The notes beneath the pieces are model-generated. The model searched no databases. It worked only from the letters and a program-made list of their open reading frames with translations, and had not been told where the DNA came from. From positions 124,001 to 188,000 of the forward strand of contig NGBS01000585.1 of the NCBI GenBank assembly GCA_002245135.1: DNA of 64,000 nt, given 5' to 3'. Position 1 is the stretch's first letter; each line of letters starts with the position of its first letter. Positions 1-14,159 of this stretch are shown piece after piece. This DNA is from Proteromonas lacertae. Lineage: Eukaryota; Sar; Bigyra; Opalinata; Proteromonadidae. Position numbers and translations under genes: made by a program.

Positions 1-3000
1 TATCTATAATCAGGCCATTCATCACTAGAATCACCATTACTTTCAGCATATTCTACTGCAGCTTTCCATAAATATATTGAACTGTAACTTGTTTCAAAAA
101 TTTCACCTAATAAAATAGTATTTTGATAAATCTGTTGAATTGAGTATGAAAAAGCACCTGAAGTTGTACTTTTGATTTCTGATGTATAAGGAGAAACGAT
201 ATACGTACCTGAAAGTTTATTTATTGTTTCTTCACTCAAATCATGATAATCATAATTCATAAAGAATATACTGATAGAATCTTTATCAATTGTTGTATCT
301 GAAAAATAATAGGATAAAAACTTCTCTTGTTCTGCACCAGAGAACAAATTAATACATACAAACCTTTCTACATCAACAAATATTGATTTGAACTTGGCAA
401 TAATACCTTCCAAATCATTAGGATTATATGGAGTGAAGAAATGAGAACCAATATAATTAAAACCCTTTTCAATTGCCATATTCTTTATAACATTCTCCAT
501 TATAGTTGTACTATTAGCAGTACTACCAATAACAAACAAATTCAACAATTCCATAGAATGAATATAATTCAATGTTGGTTCAGCTTTTTGGTTAATTGTA
601 ACACCAGTACTTAAAACATATGGAGAACATGTAGCACCATCTTCTCTTCCTAAATAGTCAAATATAACATCACTATTTGCAGCTTCTAAATATCTTTGAG
701 CTTCAGTTCTGCACAATGGAGTCATACAACCAAATATTATCTTCAAATTATCAGTGGATGTCATTATTGTTCTCATTTGCGCATATACTTTTGAAGATAT
801 AATAAAGTAATGATCAGCAATTAATAATCTACCTAAAATACCATTTCCATCATTAATTTCATCAATTGCTATATTCTGAATTAATAAGTTAAATTTCTCA
901 CTTTGTGAACCAATATCACTTTCATGTATAAATGCAACATGAATTGGATCATTATTATGCATTTCACCTAACTCTTTATTCCAATCACATACATAACCTC
1001 TTAAATCTCCATTCCATTGATTATAAAGATCTGGATCAATATATGCTGTTGGATGCCAATTGATTGTAATACTTCTATCTTGAATTGTACCTGAATAAAT
1101 CAATCTTTTCATTACATTATTACCTGCTAATTCAACTGATTCACTTGGAGTATCTATATAATAATCATATAGCAAAGAGAAAGTATCATAGTCAAAACTA
1201 TTAGAATCAGAAACTAATGATTTCCAAAACATTACCATTGTAAATGCAGTTTCAAATTCACTTCTAAAATACTTATCACTACCAATATTAACATGTACTT
1301 CTTGATTAAACTCAGTAGCCAAATAAGGTATTGTAAATGATGTTTTACCAGATACTCCAACAGATTCAAAGTATGTACCTATTACTTGATTACCATTTAA
1401 ACAAGATGGTTCTACTTGATACAGCAGATTCTCATCAAAGAGAGTTGATAATACAACCCAATTGGGAGGTATCATATTATAATTACATAAATCTTTAAAC
1501 AATGATATATATAGTTCATTACTATTCAATGTTGCTATAATATATCCTTTACTATTAGCAATAGATAATCTTTGAAGTTGAGCTGCATTATTATGTCCAC
1601 TATACTTGATATTACCCATCAATAATATATTCAATTCACCTAAATAATCTACCATATAATCATTCAATTTCTCAGTATAATTATCAGGTGAATATACCAA
1701 TACAACTGATGTTGTTTCATCTAATGACTTTTTAATTGCACTTATAGCTATTTGTGATGGATTTAATTCACCAGTTATTACATTTGAAGGACATTCAATA
1801 CTATAAGTATGCCCACAGAAGAAGAAGAATGCTTTTTTATCTTTCATTATTGATGTAATTATTTCATAATGATCTGGACTAACACCTCCAAATATATAGA
1901 CAATACCATTGTTTATTGCTTTGTTTATCAATTCTTCATATTTAATTACATCTGATTGTACATCATATATTTTATAATTCAAATAATAACCTAACACTTG
2001 ACCATTATTATTCAAATAATTAATTGCTGATAATAATGAATCAAACACTGGAGTTTCACTTTCTTTTAAACTGCCAGACAAAGACAATATTATTCCTATT
2101 GTATAAGTATTTACAGCCTTTCCATTACCTATTTGAACATCATCAAAATTACATTTTACATAATTACCATTTTCGTCATTATCAAATGCATCTGGAGTAT
2201 GCATATATTCAGTATAATGTAATAAATGACTAACTACATTTTCATCAATAAAAGAATCAGATATAGTTCTTCTTAAATAATTATTTTCAGCAAATTTTAT
2301 TTTACCCTCTGGACTATTATACTCAATTGATGACATATATTTTCTTACCACACTTGGTTCAAAACTCTTAGCCATTTCAACACCATTTGACCATATCATT
2401 ACACTTGAATATAATGAGGATGTAATATCATTAATAGAAGTTGTTGCTTTGTTAATTCTTTCATTCATACTCTCAGTAAATGCAAGACCTTCTGGTGTTT
2501 CATCCTCTGCTCTAAAAGCTTCAAATACTTCAAAATTCCTGTATTGTGATAATATAATTGTACTTGATGGTTCAACTACTATTAATCTTACATCTGGTTC
2601 ACCTAAACCATATTTTGTTAAATTCGTCTCAATATCAAAGAAACCTTGTGAAAAACCTCTATAGATTATTGCATTCTTTAAATTTCCACTTTTTGTAATG
2701 TCTTCTTTCCACATTTCTAATCTTTTACTAGCATCTTTTACATTATCATAGTAAATAGCATTAACTGATAAATCATGTAACTTCTTATAATAATATTTAC
2801 CAGATTCTTCAAATACCTTTTCAGCTGTAATTATTAATATTTCATCATAAAATCTATTTCTAATTGCATTCAGTAAAGGTTCATCTAATGATACATGATG
2901 ACTACTGATCATCACATTTTCATTACAATAACCAATATCTTGAACTAAGAAATGGAATAGTAAAACATTCTTCTCTTTCAATAAAGGTTCTACAGCATTT

Positions 3001-6000
3001 CTACATTCAACTCTATTAACAAAGAACACTGCGGGGGTGTTTTGGGTATTTATATAAGTTGATAATAAAGAAATACAAGTATCAGGATCAGATTTTGAAT
3101 CATAAATTTCTGGCTTTAATCTATAACCAAATACTCCACCTTTTTTATCATTCAATTCATTTGTTGCTAATTTAAACGCATCAACAGCACCTAATGAAGA
3201 TTCAGATAAACTTCCTGTGATTGGAGCGATTAATAATACTCTTGTAGCCAATACATCATATTGTTCCTTATTAATATCTTTAGACCATGAACATTGTTTA
3301 CCATATGTTGCTTCAATATTCCAATTCCAAGCCATTGGTGTTTGTAGATTATAGTTCTCAGAAACAGTAACAATATCTATTCCATCATCATTATATCTTG
3401 CTATAAAGATTGGAAGTTTTGGATAATGAGTTTCTGTCATTTCGATCATACCTGTACCATCTTTAACAGAAGTTGTTATTAACTGATTTCTTATATCTTC
3501 AATGTTATCGTAACTATTCAAAGCAGTAACTGCTTCATAATAAAACATTACTGATGCATAAGCTGCATTTGTACCAACAGTAGGTTTTGGTAAGTTTCCA
3601 AAATCAGATGTTTTTCTTTTAAACTCTTTATTTGCATCATTATCCAAATCATAGAAATAAGTACCAACTAAATACACACTACCTCTTTGTTCTTCAGTAA
3701 ATGTTTCATAATGTTCAAATTCTGATATTATATCAATGAATCTATATTTCATAACGTCAACACGTAAACTAACACACATTCTTAAAAATGAATGTATTTC
3801 TTGCATATCAGTAACTATAAACATTATTACTCCACCATTTTTAAGATTTCCATTTGTAATACGTGTAATCATATTAGTTGAAACAGGATTTGTATCATCT
3901 ATAGTAATAGTATTTTCAACTACAAATAAACCATCAGCTTCATATTGTACCATTTCACCTAAGTTTTGAGCAATACTATCACCACTTTTTACAATTACCA
4001 TTGATTTTGTTACTTCTAATGTTATTAAATATTCAAGAGTATCAGCAATATATTGATTTGGAACAGGTCCAACATAGAATGTATATTTATCACATTCTTG
4101 TCCTACTGATTTTCTTGGGAAGAAAAATATTGCATTTGATACTTTAGCTATTGGTTGGACTAGTGATCTACAATTACCATCATAACAACCAACAACAATC
4201 TTAACTAACTCATCATCAAATAATTCATGAGCTTTTGATTCAATTAAAGATACATCAGATTCATAATTGCCAATTTTTGCTACTGGCACAGAACCTAATA
4301 TATTTCCTTTAGATATTATTTCTTCAAGAGCAATTAAAACACCAAGTAAAACAGGACGATGAACATTTGCATCTGAACCAGTGGTTGATAATAATATTCC
4401 TATCTTTATAACAGAATACACTGTCTTTTCACCGTATTTAGCTTTACAGTTATACATTTCATTTGGTCCTCTAAATATAGATAAATATGGATCAACAACT
4501 ATATCATTTGTAGTAGAAAATTCACTAAGTAATTGAATATTTCCATTTTCATCTAAAGCTACTTTCCTAATTATAAATGGCGAAGGAATATGATTATTAT
4601 CTTGAAATTTGAATCTTCCTAAAGGTGTAACAACAGAAGTTGTATATAATTGTGGTTCCACAACACTAATATTCATTGTACCTGAATTATCAATAATATT
4701 TTCTAATAAAACCATTGCTGAATAAGCTCTAGCCATTCTATCAGATAATGAAGTCAAATAGGAGAATCTCTTATGCAAATTATTTGTAACAGTTTCTATT
4801 TGTTGAATTGTTTCAGGATCTCCTTTCCCTTCTCTATCAAATCCAGAAACAAAATAATGCCCTACAGCAGCTTCACCTAAATCGTCGATTTGTACAGCTG
4901 TTAAATCAATGCTTAAAATTGGATATAATGCTGAAGATATTCCTTCATCATACATTTGTTGTAATAGATTAGGCGCAGCAACACCTTCAAGCAATGATAA
5001 TATAAGTGCTCCTTCTGGTGCTTTTATTGTTGTTACATCTAAAATTGATGATAAATCATCTGTTTCATCTGGAACTGTAAACTTATAAGTGAATTCTACA
5101 GAGAATGAAGATATTTCACGTTGAATAAATTCAGCAAATGATGATGAATAATGTGATGTACTATATATCAATACCAACACACCAGGATTATTCTCCATAA
5201 TCCAATTATAGGTTGGATAATAAGAAACAAATGGTAAACCCATATTATATCCACTATATAAACAGGAATCTCCTTCATAATTCATTGGTAAAAATAACAA
5301 ACCACCAAAATCTTCAACAGTTTTATATATTGCATCTCTTATATCATTTCCCCATCCTCCAAAATATATTTTAATACCATATTTGTCATGAATCTTTAAA
5401 GTATTTACAATCGCATTCTCTGCTGATCCACCATCTGAGTATATAATCAAAATCAAATAATCACCATTTACTCCTCCTCTATTATTAATATCAGAAACTG
5501 CAGATAATAATGTATTTACAAAAATAATACCTACTTTATATAGATAAGTGGCTGTAGGAATCATTGCTGCAAATAATGTAGAACTTCTTACTAAATCACC
5601 ACCTAAGTGTTCTTGCCAATTACAATATCTATAAACATTAGTATTAAATGAAATTCTATAAGGGTTAGTAGAATAACCACCTGTAACTAAACTTTTGTAT
5701 ATTAAATCACCATTTTCATCAATTGTAGTAATCATAATTGTCTCTGAAAAATGATTAGTTTCTTCCATACTAAGATCACCTAAACAAGATGAAATTTTTG
5801 TCAAATATAATTGGTTTCTTACTGTAGAAACTTCTGAATCAGCAGCATCAGTAATAGATTGAAGCAAAAATGCACAAGCAACAAGATTCAATTCATCATA
5901 GAAATTTGGTGTATATTCACCAGATCCTAATACTTCAACATCATGAAAATATGAACTACACCTTTCACTTCCATCATTTGCAAATGGAGTATAAACAATT

Positions 6001-9000
6001 TGACCAGCTCCACCTTTATCAAACTTTATTTGAGTATCATCAACAATATATAAATGATATTTTTTACTACATTCTATTGGTGTCAATCCTTCTGCTTTGC
6101 ATACTTTATCATTAAATATTTCCAGAAAATCGTTAATGTATTTATTATGTAATAATACAATTATATCCTTAGAAAATATAAATCTATTTCTAATTTCTAT
6201 CAACTGTTTCTTCATTTCATCTTTATAATCACTTGATTCAACATCAATTTCTGCTTCATATGTAAAATCATTATTAACATCAACAAAAATACTTTTCAAA
6301 AAATCAGCTCTACTTCTATACAATCCCCTTTTAGTATATATAAAATGTGGGTTCTTAATAGATTGATAAAGTAAATGCATTCCAATTGGATATATTTCTT
6401 GATATGGCGTTGTTGACAAATAAATAATCTTCTCTAAACATTCTTGGCCAGGATCAACACCAGTGTAAAATAGCACAGAATCAATTGATTCAAAAGCAGT
6501 AACCATATAACTTTTAACTGTTGGATTGCATGCTCCAATAACAAATGGAAATCCTCTAGCCTTCAAATCAATAATTAAAGAAGAAGCATCATTCTTTATG
6601 GTTGGACAGTTATACAATTCATATTTTATTATTGTTCTTCTAATACCTTCATCAATATTCAAAGCTTCTATTTTAGTAACAGCATGTTCATATGTCAAAA
6701 AAGAAGCATAATTGTCAATATCAGTCAAATCTAAAACAAATGCTATACCAATAAATATCTGAGGTTGTTTAATTACATAAGGAGTTACAGAAAAATCTGT
6801 ATATAGGAATTCATCGTTATTCCTTAAGTTATAATATGGTACAGCTGTAATACTAGTAGTCATTTGCACAACAATTGTTTCTTTAGTTTCTTCAATATGT
6901 ATTAAGAATGGATAAACATTCATATAATTTGATCTTGACAGACGAAGTGAACCAACTGGACAATCAATTGTATTATCATAGAAATATGTCCTTAGGTTTA
7001 CAGCAGTTGTTTTATATGAAACGCCTAATGCTTTCAATGCAGTTTGCATCAACAATAATGAATTATAAAATGACATTGTTGTATCATCCAATAGTGTATA
7101 AGCATTTCCTTTATATTTTTGTACATTATTAACTAGGGCTGTATTTAAAATTGTAGTAATTTCAGGTGAATAAGTAGAATAGTAATAACAATTTTTAAAT
7201 AATGTTTGATTCTTGGCGTTTAAATATACTCTTATTGTATAATCCATCAACAATATTTTGAACCTTGAAGTATCATCAACTTCTCGATAATAAGCATCTA
7301 AGAAATCTTCAGTATGAGTAAATATTTGAGAAATAATTATAGTTTTTTCACATCCTGCAGTGTCCTTTACTATTTTTTCTACAATCTCATCAAAATTCGA
7401 ATTATCCTTAACTACTATATCAACTTTTGGTGTTATTCCTAAACCTTGAAGATACAATTTTAAATATCCACCAATATTTTTATTATTAAATGTATTATCT
7501 GATGTTAATAAAACACAATTAAGTGTTTGTTGTAGAAAATAGTGTAAAGGTAATGAGAATAATTGGTTTGGTACTGAATTCACTTGTATTACATTTGGAT
7601 ATTCTTCTTCACCACCACTTATCAAGATTGAAAACAGCAACACATCATATTTTATTAACAAATCACTTATTGCTTCTCTCTCAGTTTTATCATTTGTTCC
7701 TATCAAACACAATGGATTATCGGATATCAACATTCCTTCAACTTTTTCTTTTAAATCATTCATGTCATTCTCATCCCATCCAATCAAGCTAGTAACAACT
7801 CTTTTACCATTTATTCCACCATCTATATTAAACATATCTATTACTATTTCTAATGTATCCAATACAGTAACCCAAGATTGACTGAATCTATTAAATATCA
7901 TTCCAATTCTATAAGGTTCTTCAATTCCTGTAATCATTGAATTATCTGAAAAACTACATAATTCTTCAGGTCCACCAAATGCAAATGACTCTTCTACAAA
8001 TGTCGGTTCATATACTAATTCAGCTTTACCATCTGATTGTAATCTAAATATTTTAATATCACCTCTTGCCATTGCATTTGTATATATTTCATAAATACCA
8101 TAAGAAACTGAACTTGGAATTGTATGATACATATATTCTCTATACAGTGAAGGAGATGTTGAAGATGATGATAATATAGACTAAATAATAATAAACAAAA
8201 TATAAATACATCAATATATAATTCCATTACATTGTAGAGAAATGCCATTGTTGAAGTAATTGGAATATTCTCATTAAAAATATCACTTAAAAACTTATGA
8301 AATGTCTCTAAATTTTCTGATCCTAATTCATTACTACTATGCTGAATCATTAAAGATCCGCTGACCTATTTATAACAATTACATAAATAAATAAATAAAT
8401 ACTAAATCATATCCTAACCCTTTAGCTATTAGTTGATTCATATTCATTGCTATTATTTCATAATTGTTCTCTTTAGTGATATTCCATTTTTTAAATGTTT
8501 TAAATAATACTTCCAAGTATGATGATTCACAAGTAAGAATAACGATTGTTCCTTCTATTCAATAATAATAGAATAATATTTATTAATACGATCTTTAAAA
8601 GTACTATAAATAGTAGCAGCTGTTCTATTTGCTTCAGCTTCTGTTGTATTATCAATATTCATTTCCAATATTTTCTCACCATCCATTTGCTGAGATATAA
8701 AATATTCTTTCATGTAAATTCTTGCAGATTTACCAAACAGATCTGTTGTTCCAACTATTGTAGAGTTTTCATAACCTGAGTTTCTGGTATATTTGTATAT
8801 TTCTCTTGTATAACTTTCTTTATTGAAATTAGCAAATAATACATTCAAATAACACACTCTACCTTCGTTTGGTCCGAAATAAATAATCTCAAAGTTATTT
8901 TCGTTTTTAAATTCTGTATAGATTGCTTCTCTATCTTCAGAACTTGTTAATATAAAAAGAGTATTAACATTTTTATTCTCAAAATAATCACGAATTTTTG

Positions 9001-10443
9001 GAATAATTACATTCAATCCTTTATCTCTATTTATTAAAATAGGATGTAATTCTTTACCAAGAGTATCTTTCTATTCAATTTATAAAACATAATATATATA
9101 TATATATATATATATACATTAGCATTTAAATCATCAAATAATAAAGTGATAAAAGTCCATAATATTTTTGATTCATAAGTTGTCATATCAGATAATATCA
9201 TAACAGGCAAATAATCAGGATTTATAAAACCAGTATCAGGATTTTCACTATAATCACATAACTGTTCGTCCATTATTGACTCATATTGATTAGGTTCAAT
9301 TGAATTATCAATGGGTATTGTATAATCATAAACATACTTTGCATTGCCACTTTTTTCAATAATGTGATAGATATAATGTGTTGTAGCCATATAATGACTG
9401 TCTAATAATACGATTTCACCACTTGTGTAATCAAATAATTTATCATATACGAATGTAAACATTGTAAATATCTTTGGAGTTGGAACAGCACTATCAGCAT
9501 ATGCTAAAATATCCAACATAGCAAATGCAATTGAAGCAACATCTTCTCTTGCTGTAGCTTTAAATGGTTCAAATAGTATTTTAAATAATTTATTTTTTTC
9601 AGTATCTAAATCTTTATTATATGATGTGATTGAATAGGTTGAAGCTAAATCAGCTATATTAACACCAGGTGTTTCAAGTACATTTTTCAATGATATACCA
9701 CCTTCATACAATAACATTGGAAATTTATCTATATCATTATAATCTGTCGCTCTATCTGTTTGTATTTTTATTAAATCATCTGCTTTCTTCAACAATAATA
9801 ATGTTACAACACCTTCAGTTTTATATTTAGACAAAACATCAATATATTCAGTTATTTTATCAGCTGTAATTGTTTCATTATGAATATCAAATACTATTTC
9901 ATCGGCGTATAAATCTATTTCGTGTAAAATATGACTATAATAAAAATCACAAATAGCAACTTCTTTATCGAAGATTATTGCATAATACTTTGAATGTAAT
10001 GAACTGAGAATAAAAATGGCTATTTAAACAGAAATAAACAAAATATAAAATATACACAATTCCATTGGAGTTATAACTGATATACCAGGGATCTTATTCT
10101 TTGGACAGCCACCATCTGTATATAAATCGTAACACCATAACACTGTGCCATTACCAGCAATATATTCTTCCAATTGCTCATTTACATTTTCTGCACAATT
10201 TGCTATAGCCACTGTCATTGAATCATCTGCTAAATCTTTAGCAAAGGTGGGAGAATCTTCTGCTAAGTCAGTTACGGCAAACTCTGTAGCCATATTTTTA
10301 CTTAATTCATCAGAAAATGCTTTAAGTATATCGTAATTAACACTATGTAAGTGTGGACTTATATACCCTATCTTAATAGATGTGGCAAATGAAATAAATA
10401 TAAGAAATAACAATATTTTAATTTTATTTCTTATTAAATACAT
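1..10443 (-). CDS. Giant class C GPCR-like receptor A, ligand-binding part (C-terminus beyond window)
   Basis: A secreted-domain receptor gene running off the left edge. Exons by eye: 10443-10056, 10019-9118, 9070-8605, 8554-8403, 8365-8210 and 8180-1, giving about 3,414 residues in one frame. The start at 10443 gives a signal peptide (basic MYLIRNKIK, then a hydrophobic core ending near FATS). Nine successive units of about 380 residues begin near 10380, 9215, 7910, 6760, 5610, 4405, 3240, 2110 and 960. Several open with Leu/Ile/Val-binding-protein-like strands such as IKIGILLSTTGS and TIGIILSLSGSL, followed by NxxGGI(N/L)G helices. The edge sequence IYLWKAAVEYAESNG matches IYLWKAAVEYSTDY of the receptor at 35694-47403, about 100 residues before that protein's first membrane helix, so a 7TM domain should lie outside the window. 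Head to head with the Rab fusion gene. The ligand is unknown. I did not check every codon of the last exon. Confidence 0.85.
9071..9117 (-). repeat. (TA)n dinucleotide run inside a receptor A intron
   Basis: The 47-base intron between exons 2 and 3 of receptor A consists largely of TA repeats, with GT and AG ends intact. Such runs recur in other introns here (for example 61553-61588). Confidence 0.8.
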
Positions 10444-10509
10444 CCTAAATAAAATAACTGACATTATCGTTTCGATAATTATTTTGGCTTGACACTTATA
10501 CCTGAAAAA

Positions 10510-11983
10510 ATGAAATATAGTGATTCTGACTGGTATATATGAAATTCTTATACTTCTTCCCATATTTCTGCATAATGAATACATTGGAGTGAATATATAT
10601 TTACTTAGGGATTATAAATTCAAAATAATACTTGTTGGTGATACAATGGTAGGTAAAACATCATTAATGATGATTTATGCCAATAATAGGTGTGCAGAAA
10701 TTTTTATAGATAGTGTTGGTATAGATAGTGTATTTGTGCCTGTAATCATTTTATTTTAGAAATATAAAATCATTGAAATTGATGGTAAAAGAATAAGGTT
10801 GGAATTTGTATTGTTGTTTAAATTATAAATATTTAGTGGGATACTGCAGGTCCAGAGCGTTCTAATGCTATTACAAAATCATATTACAAAGACACTGATG
10901 GCATTATTATTGTGTATGATGTTACTAATAGAGGAAGTTTTGATAATATTAAAGAAAGGATTGATGATATTCATAAGTATAAATTCCATATATTAATGAT
11001 ATAGATATGCTCCAGAAAATGTACAACGTTTATTAGTAGGAAACAAATGTGATTTAACAGCTAAGAGAATTGTTACATATGAGCAAGCTAAAGAATATGC
11101 TGATAGTTTAGGAATTGAAGTAATTGAAACATCTGCAAAGAATGCTACAAACGTAGAAAAAGCTTTCTTAGCAATGGCTACTCAAATATTAAGTAATAAA
11201 AATGAAGAAGAGAGTTATCCTGATAATAAAATGAAGAGAAAGAATGTTTTAATTGGTGTGACAGGAAGTGTAGCTGCTGTTAAAGTATATGAATAAGATT
11301 TATATTTTGTATTTAATAGATATCAGAATTAGCAGTAAAAATAAATGAATTTGCCAATGTATTAATATTGAGATATTTTTAATGATTAGGTTAAAATAAT
11401 CTTGAGTAAATCAGCTGAACATTTTTATAACATATCTGATGAGTATTTTTTTATATACTTTCACCCATAGTTATAATCATGAATATTACAAAAGATTGAA
11501 GAAAGAGAAAATAGAAATATACAGAGATGAAGATGAATGGAAGAAATATAAACATATAAAAGAAGATAAAGTCCTTCACATTGAAGTATAATAGATATAA
11601 TATATAGTATAATTGAATAGTTAAGAAATTGGGCTGATTTGTTCTTAATAGCACCATTATCATGTGATTCATTAGCTAAATGTTCAAATGGATTGTGTGA
11701 TAATTTACTTGTATTTGTGATTGATATATTGTTTTTATAGACATGTGTAGCTCGTGCTTGGAATTTTTCAAAACCAATATATGTAGCTCCAGCGATGAAT
11801 ACAGGCATGTGGAATCATCCAATTACAGAAACTCAGTTGAATATATTGAAATCATGGGGATATGAAGTAATATACCCAAAAGAGCAAATATTAGCTTGTG
11901 GAGAATATGGAATTGGAGCAATGGAGAGTGTTGATATAATATGTGAAAAAATTAAGAAAAAACTAAAGTCAATAAGTGAATAA
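10510..11983 (+). CDS. Rab-like GTPase domain fused to phosphopantothenoylcysteine decarboxylase (PPCDC/HAL3)
   Basis: Ten exons join in one frame to 383 residues: 10510-10532, 10609-10729, 10760-10807, 10837-10976, 11005-11284, 11320-11358, 11390-11442, 11471-11585, 11621-11710, 11741-11983. Residues 1 to about 200 are a Rab-like G domain: P-loop [30 protein letters not shown]. The switch II Gln is Pro and there is no C-terminal prenylation cysteine. Residues from about 205 are a complete flavoprotein decarboxylase of CoA synthesis: [14 protein letters not shown], the VLHIELRNWAD motif with the catalytic His, APAMNTGMW, and [10 protein letters not shown] with the active Cys. The first four exons are exactly as long as those of Rab1 at 49830. 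No stop separates the halves. A Met at the junction ([10 protein letters not shown], about 11233) could be an independent PPCDC start, so the fusion needs a transcript. Confidence 0.8.
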
Positions 11984-12022
11984 AATTATATAATTATGTA
12001 TGTATATATGCATTTATTTATT

Positions 12023-14121
12023 TTAAAATAATGTTGTGAAAATACTTGGATGATAAGGTTTGTAGTAATTATAAGCACATACTTCAGAATTTCCAGAATA
12101 GAATATATCTCCAGCTTCTATACGCTTTTCTTTGTTCTTTTTTAATTTAACAAATGTACCTGTCTTCGATTGTAAATCTTGCAAAAGCCATTTACCTTCT
12201 ATATACTCAATTTTACAGTGTCTTAAACTCAACGATGTTTCAGGTATTTGAACCATCGTATCTCCTCCTTTACATCCTATTGTATTCACTCGACTATTCA
12301 AATAATACTTCCATCCTCTCACTGGACCTGTTAATGATTGAATACCAATATAAAAACCATAAGATTGCAGTTGGTAAGCAAATTCTAAATACTCCTCAGA
12401 ACTAATTTCACCTTCTCTTTTTGGTGCATCTGTATCTGGTGGCGGTTCTTCTTCTTTTCTACTTCCTTTTACACTCGTTTGTATTTCATCATCACCTTCT
12501 TCTTTAAATGCATTTTTGTGTTGATCAAGATTTGATTTGGCTTTAAATATTGTATTTATACCTTTCTTTTTCTCTTTTGGTTCTTCTTTCTTTTCCTCTT
12601 TCTTTTCTTCCTTTTTAGATTCACCACCATCACCACCATTCTCTTGTTCAGCTTTTGATCTTCTTATTTGTTCTTCAAGTTCAATCTCTTTATCATCATT
12701 CTCTTCATCTTGTTTTTTCTAATTATTATATATATCAATATACTCTTAAAAGTTTTTGTAATGAACTAGCAGTACTATCTCTAAATTGTTTTAATGGAGG
12801 AATATAATGATTTAATCCTTCAATTGGACCTAAAGCAGAAACCATCTCATCTCTGTTAATTTCTAACATTATACAATCAGTTTTGGTTGTGATTGTATTT
12901 TTATGAGGAATATTTCTAATCAATTGATATTCATTAAAGAATTTATTTTGTGTAAGCGTTGTTTTATCATCCAATTCAACTGTTCCTAATTGAATAAAAT
13001 AACAATTACCACTAATCTTGCCTCTTTCAATTAACACTGTTTTTGGTTTATAATTAATCTGTTTAAATGATAATGCAAGATTCAACATTGCATCTTCAGA
13101 TAAATTACAGAATAATGGGTGTTTATTTAACTGTGCTAATAATAAACGAGTTTTATCTTTCTGTTTCTGTAATATATCAGCTGATTCAGTTGCTATTTCA
13201 AATACCTGGAAAGCTGAATTACCAATTCTAAATACATCACCTTGCTTTAAGGTTACTGGAATATTGAAATATCTTGCCCAAGGTATTGTTTCACCTTGAG
13301 CTGGACATCTTCCAACTAATTGATAAATTGATCTTAAACGACTGTCTTCAACTGCTTTTATATAGAATCTATTACACTTTGCATAGATTGTTGCTTGTGT
13401 TGCAGCTATTTCCATATCATCAATGTTAATATAACAATTCTTACTTCTACCTAAATAATGTTGCATACTTTTAGATAATGTTGTTGCATATGGAGGAAAT
13501 ACAAAACTTTCAGCATTATATTGATATTTACGTCTTGATTCTCGAAGTTTTGTTACTTTTATTGCCATACTGTCCCATTCAGTATCAGGATCAATACTAA
13601 ATCCAACTTCATAAGTGTTTAAGAATATACGATCAGATGGTAATATTGGAATCTATAAATATGAATAATAAAAAGCGATAATATTTATACAATTCTTATT
13701 AAATCCATTCTTGTTGAAAGACTTGGCTTACTAGCTAAATCTTCCCACCAAATTTCACCATCTTCACTGTATATTTTTACTTGTACTTTAGCAGCTCTAT
13801 CATCTTTAATAACTACTTGACATTCATTGGAACAACCAATTAATATTGGTAATCCTTTAGGTTCAATTGTGAAGTCTTTGGGAGGATTATCACCTTGTGT
13901 TATTGTAAATGTTACTTTGTCAATATAAATGTCTTCTTTTGTTGTTTCATATACTGTTAAATCAGGCATTGATCTTCTCAATAATTGTTCTATTATTAAA
14001 TAATATTTTATAATAATTTATGAACTAATACGTGTATGCTCTTCTAATTTAACAGTTGTATGATTATCAGGTTGAATTTCTTCAACATCACCAAACTTTA
14101 TCTTCATTTTCTTCTTCTTTC

Positions 14122-14159
<38 letters not shown>

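Noticed and set aside
10444-10584. Longer N-terminus for receptor A starting at 10584
   Set aside because: It would overlap the first exon and intron of the Rab fusion gene and bury the signal peptide; the Met at 10443 gives a proper signal sequence.
12537-12722. Plus-strand Ser/Phe-rich frame
   Set aside because: It is the complement of the Lys/Glu-rich linker of the FHA gene; composition mirrors that linker and no intron or domain supports it.
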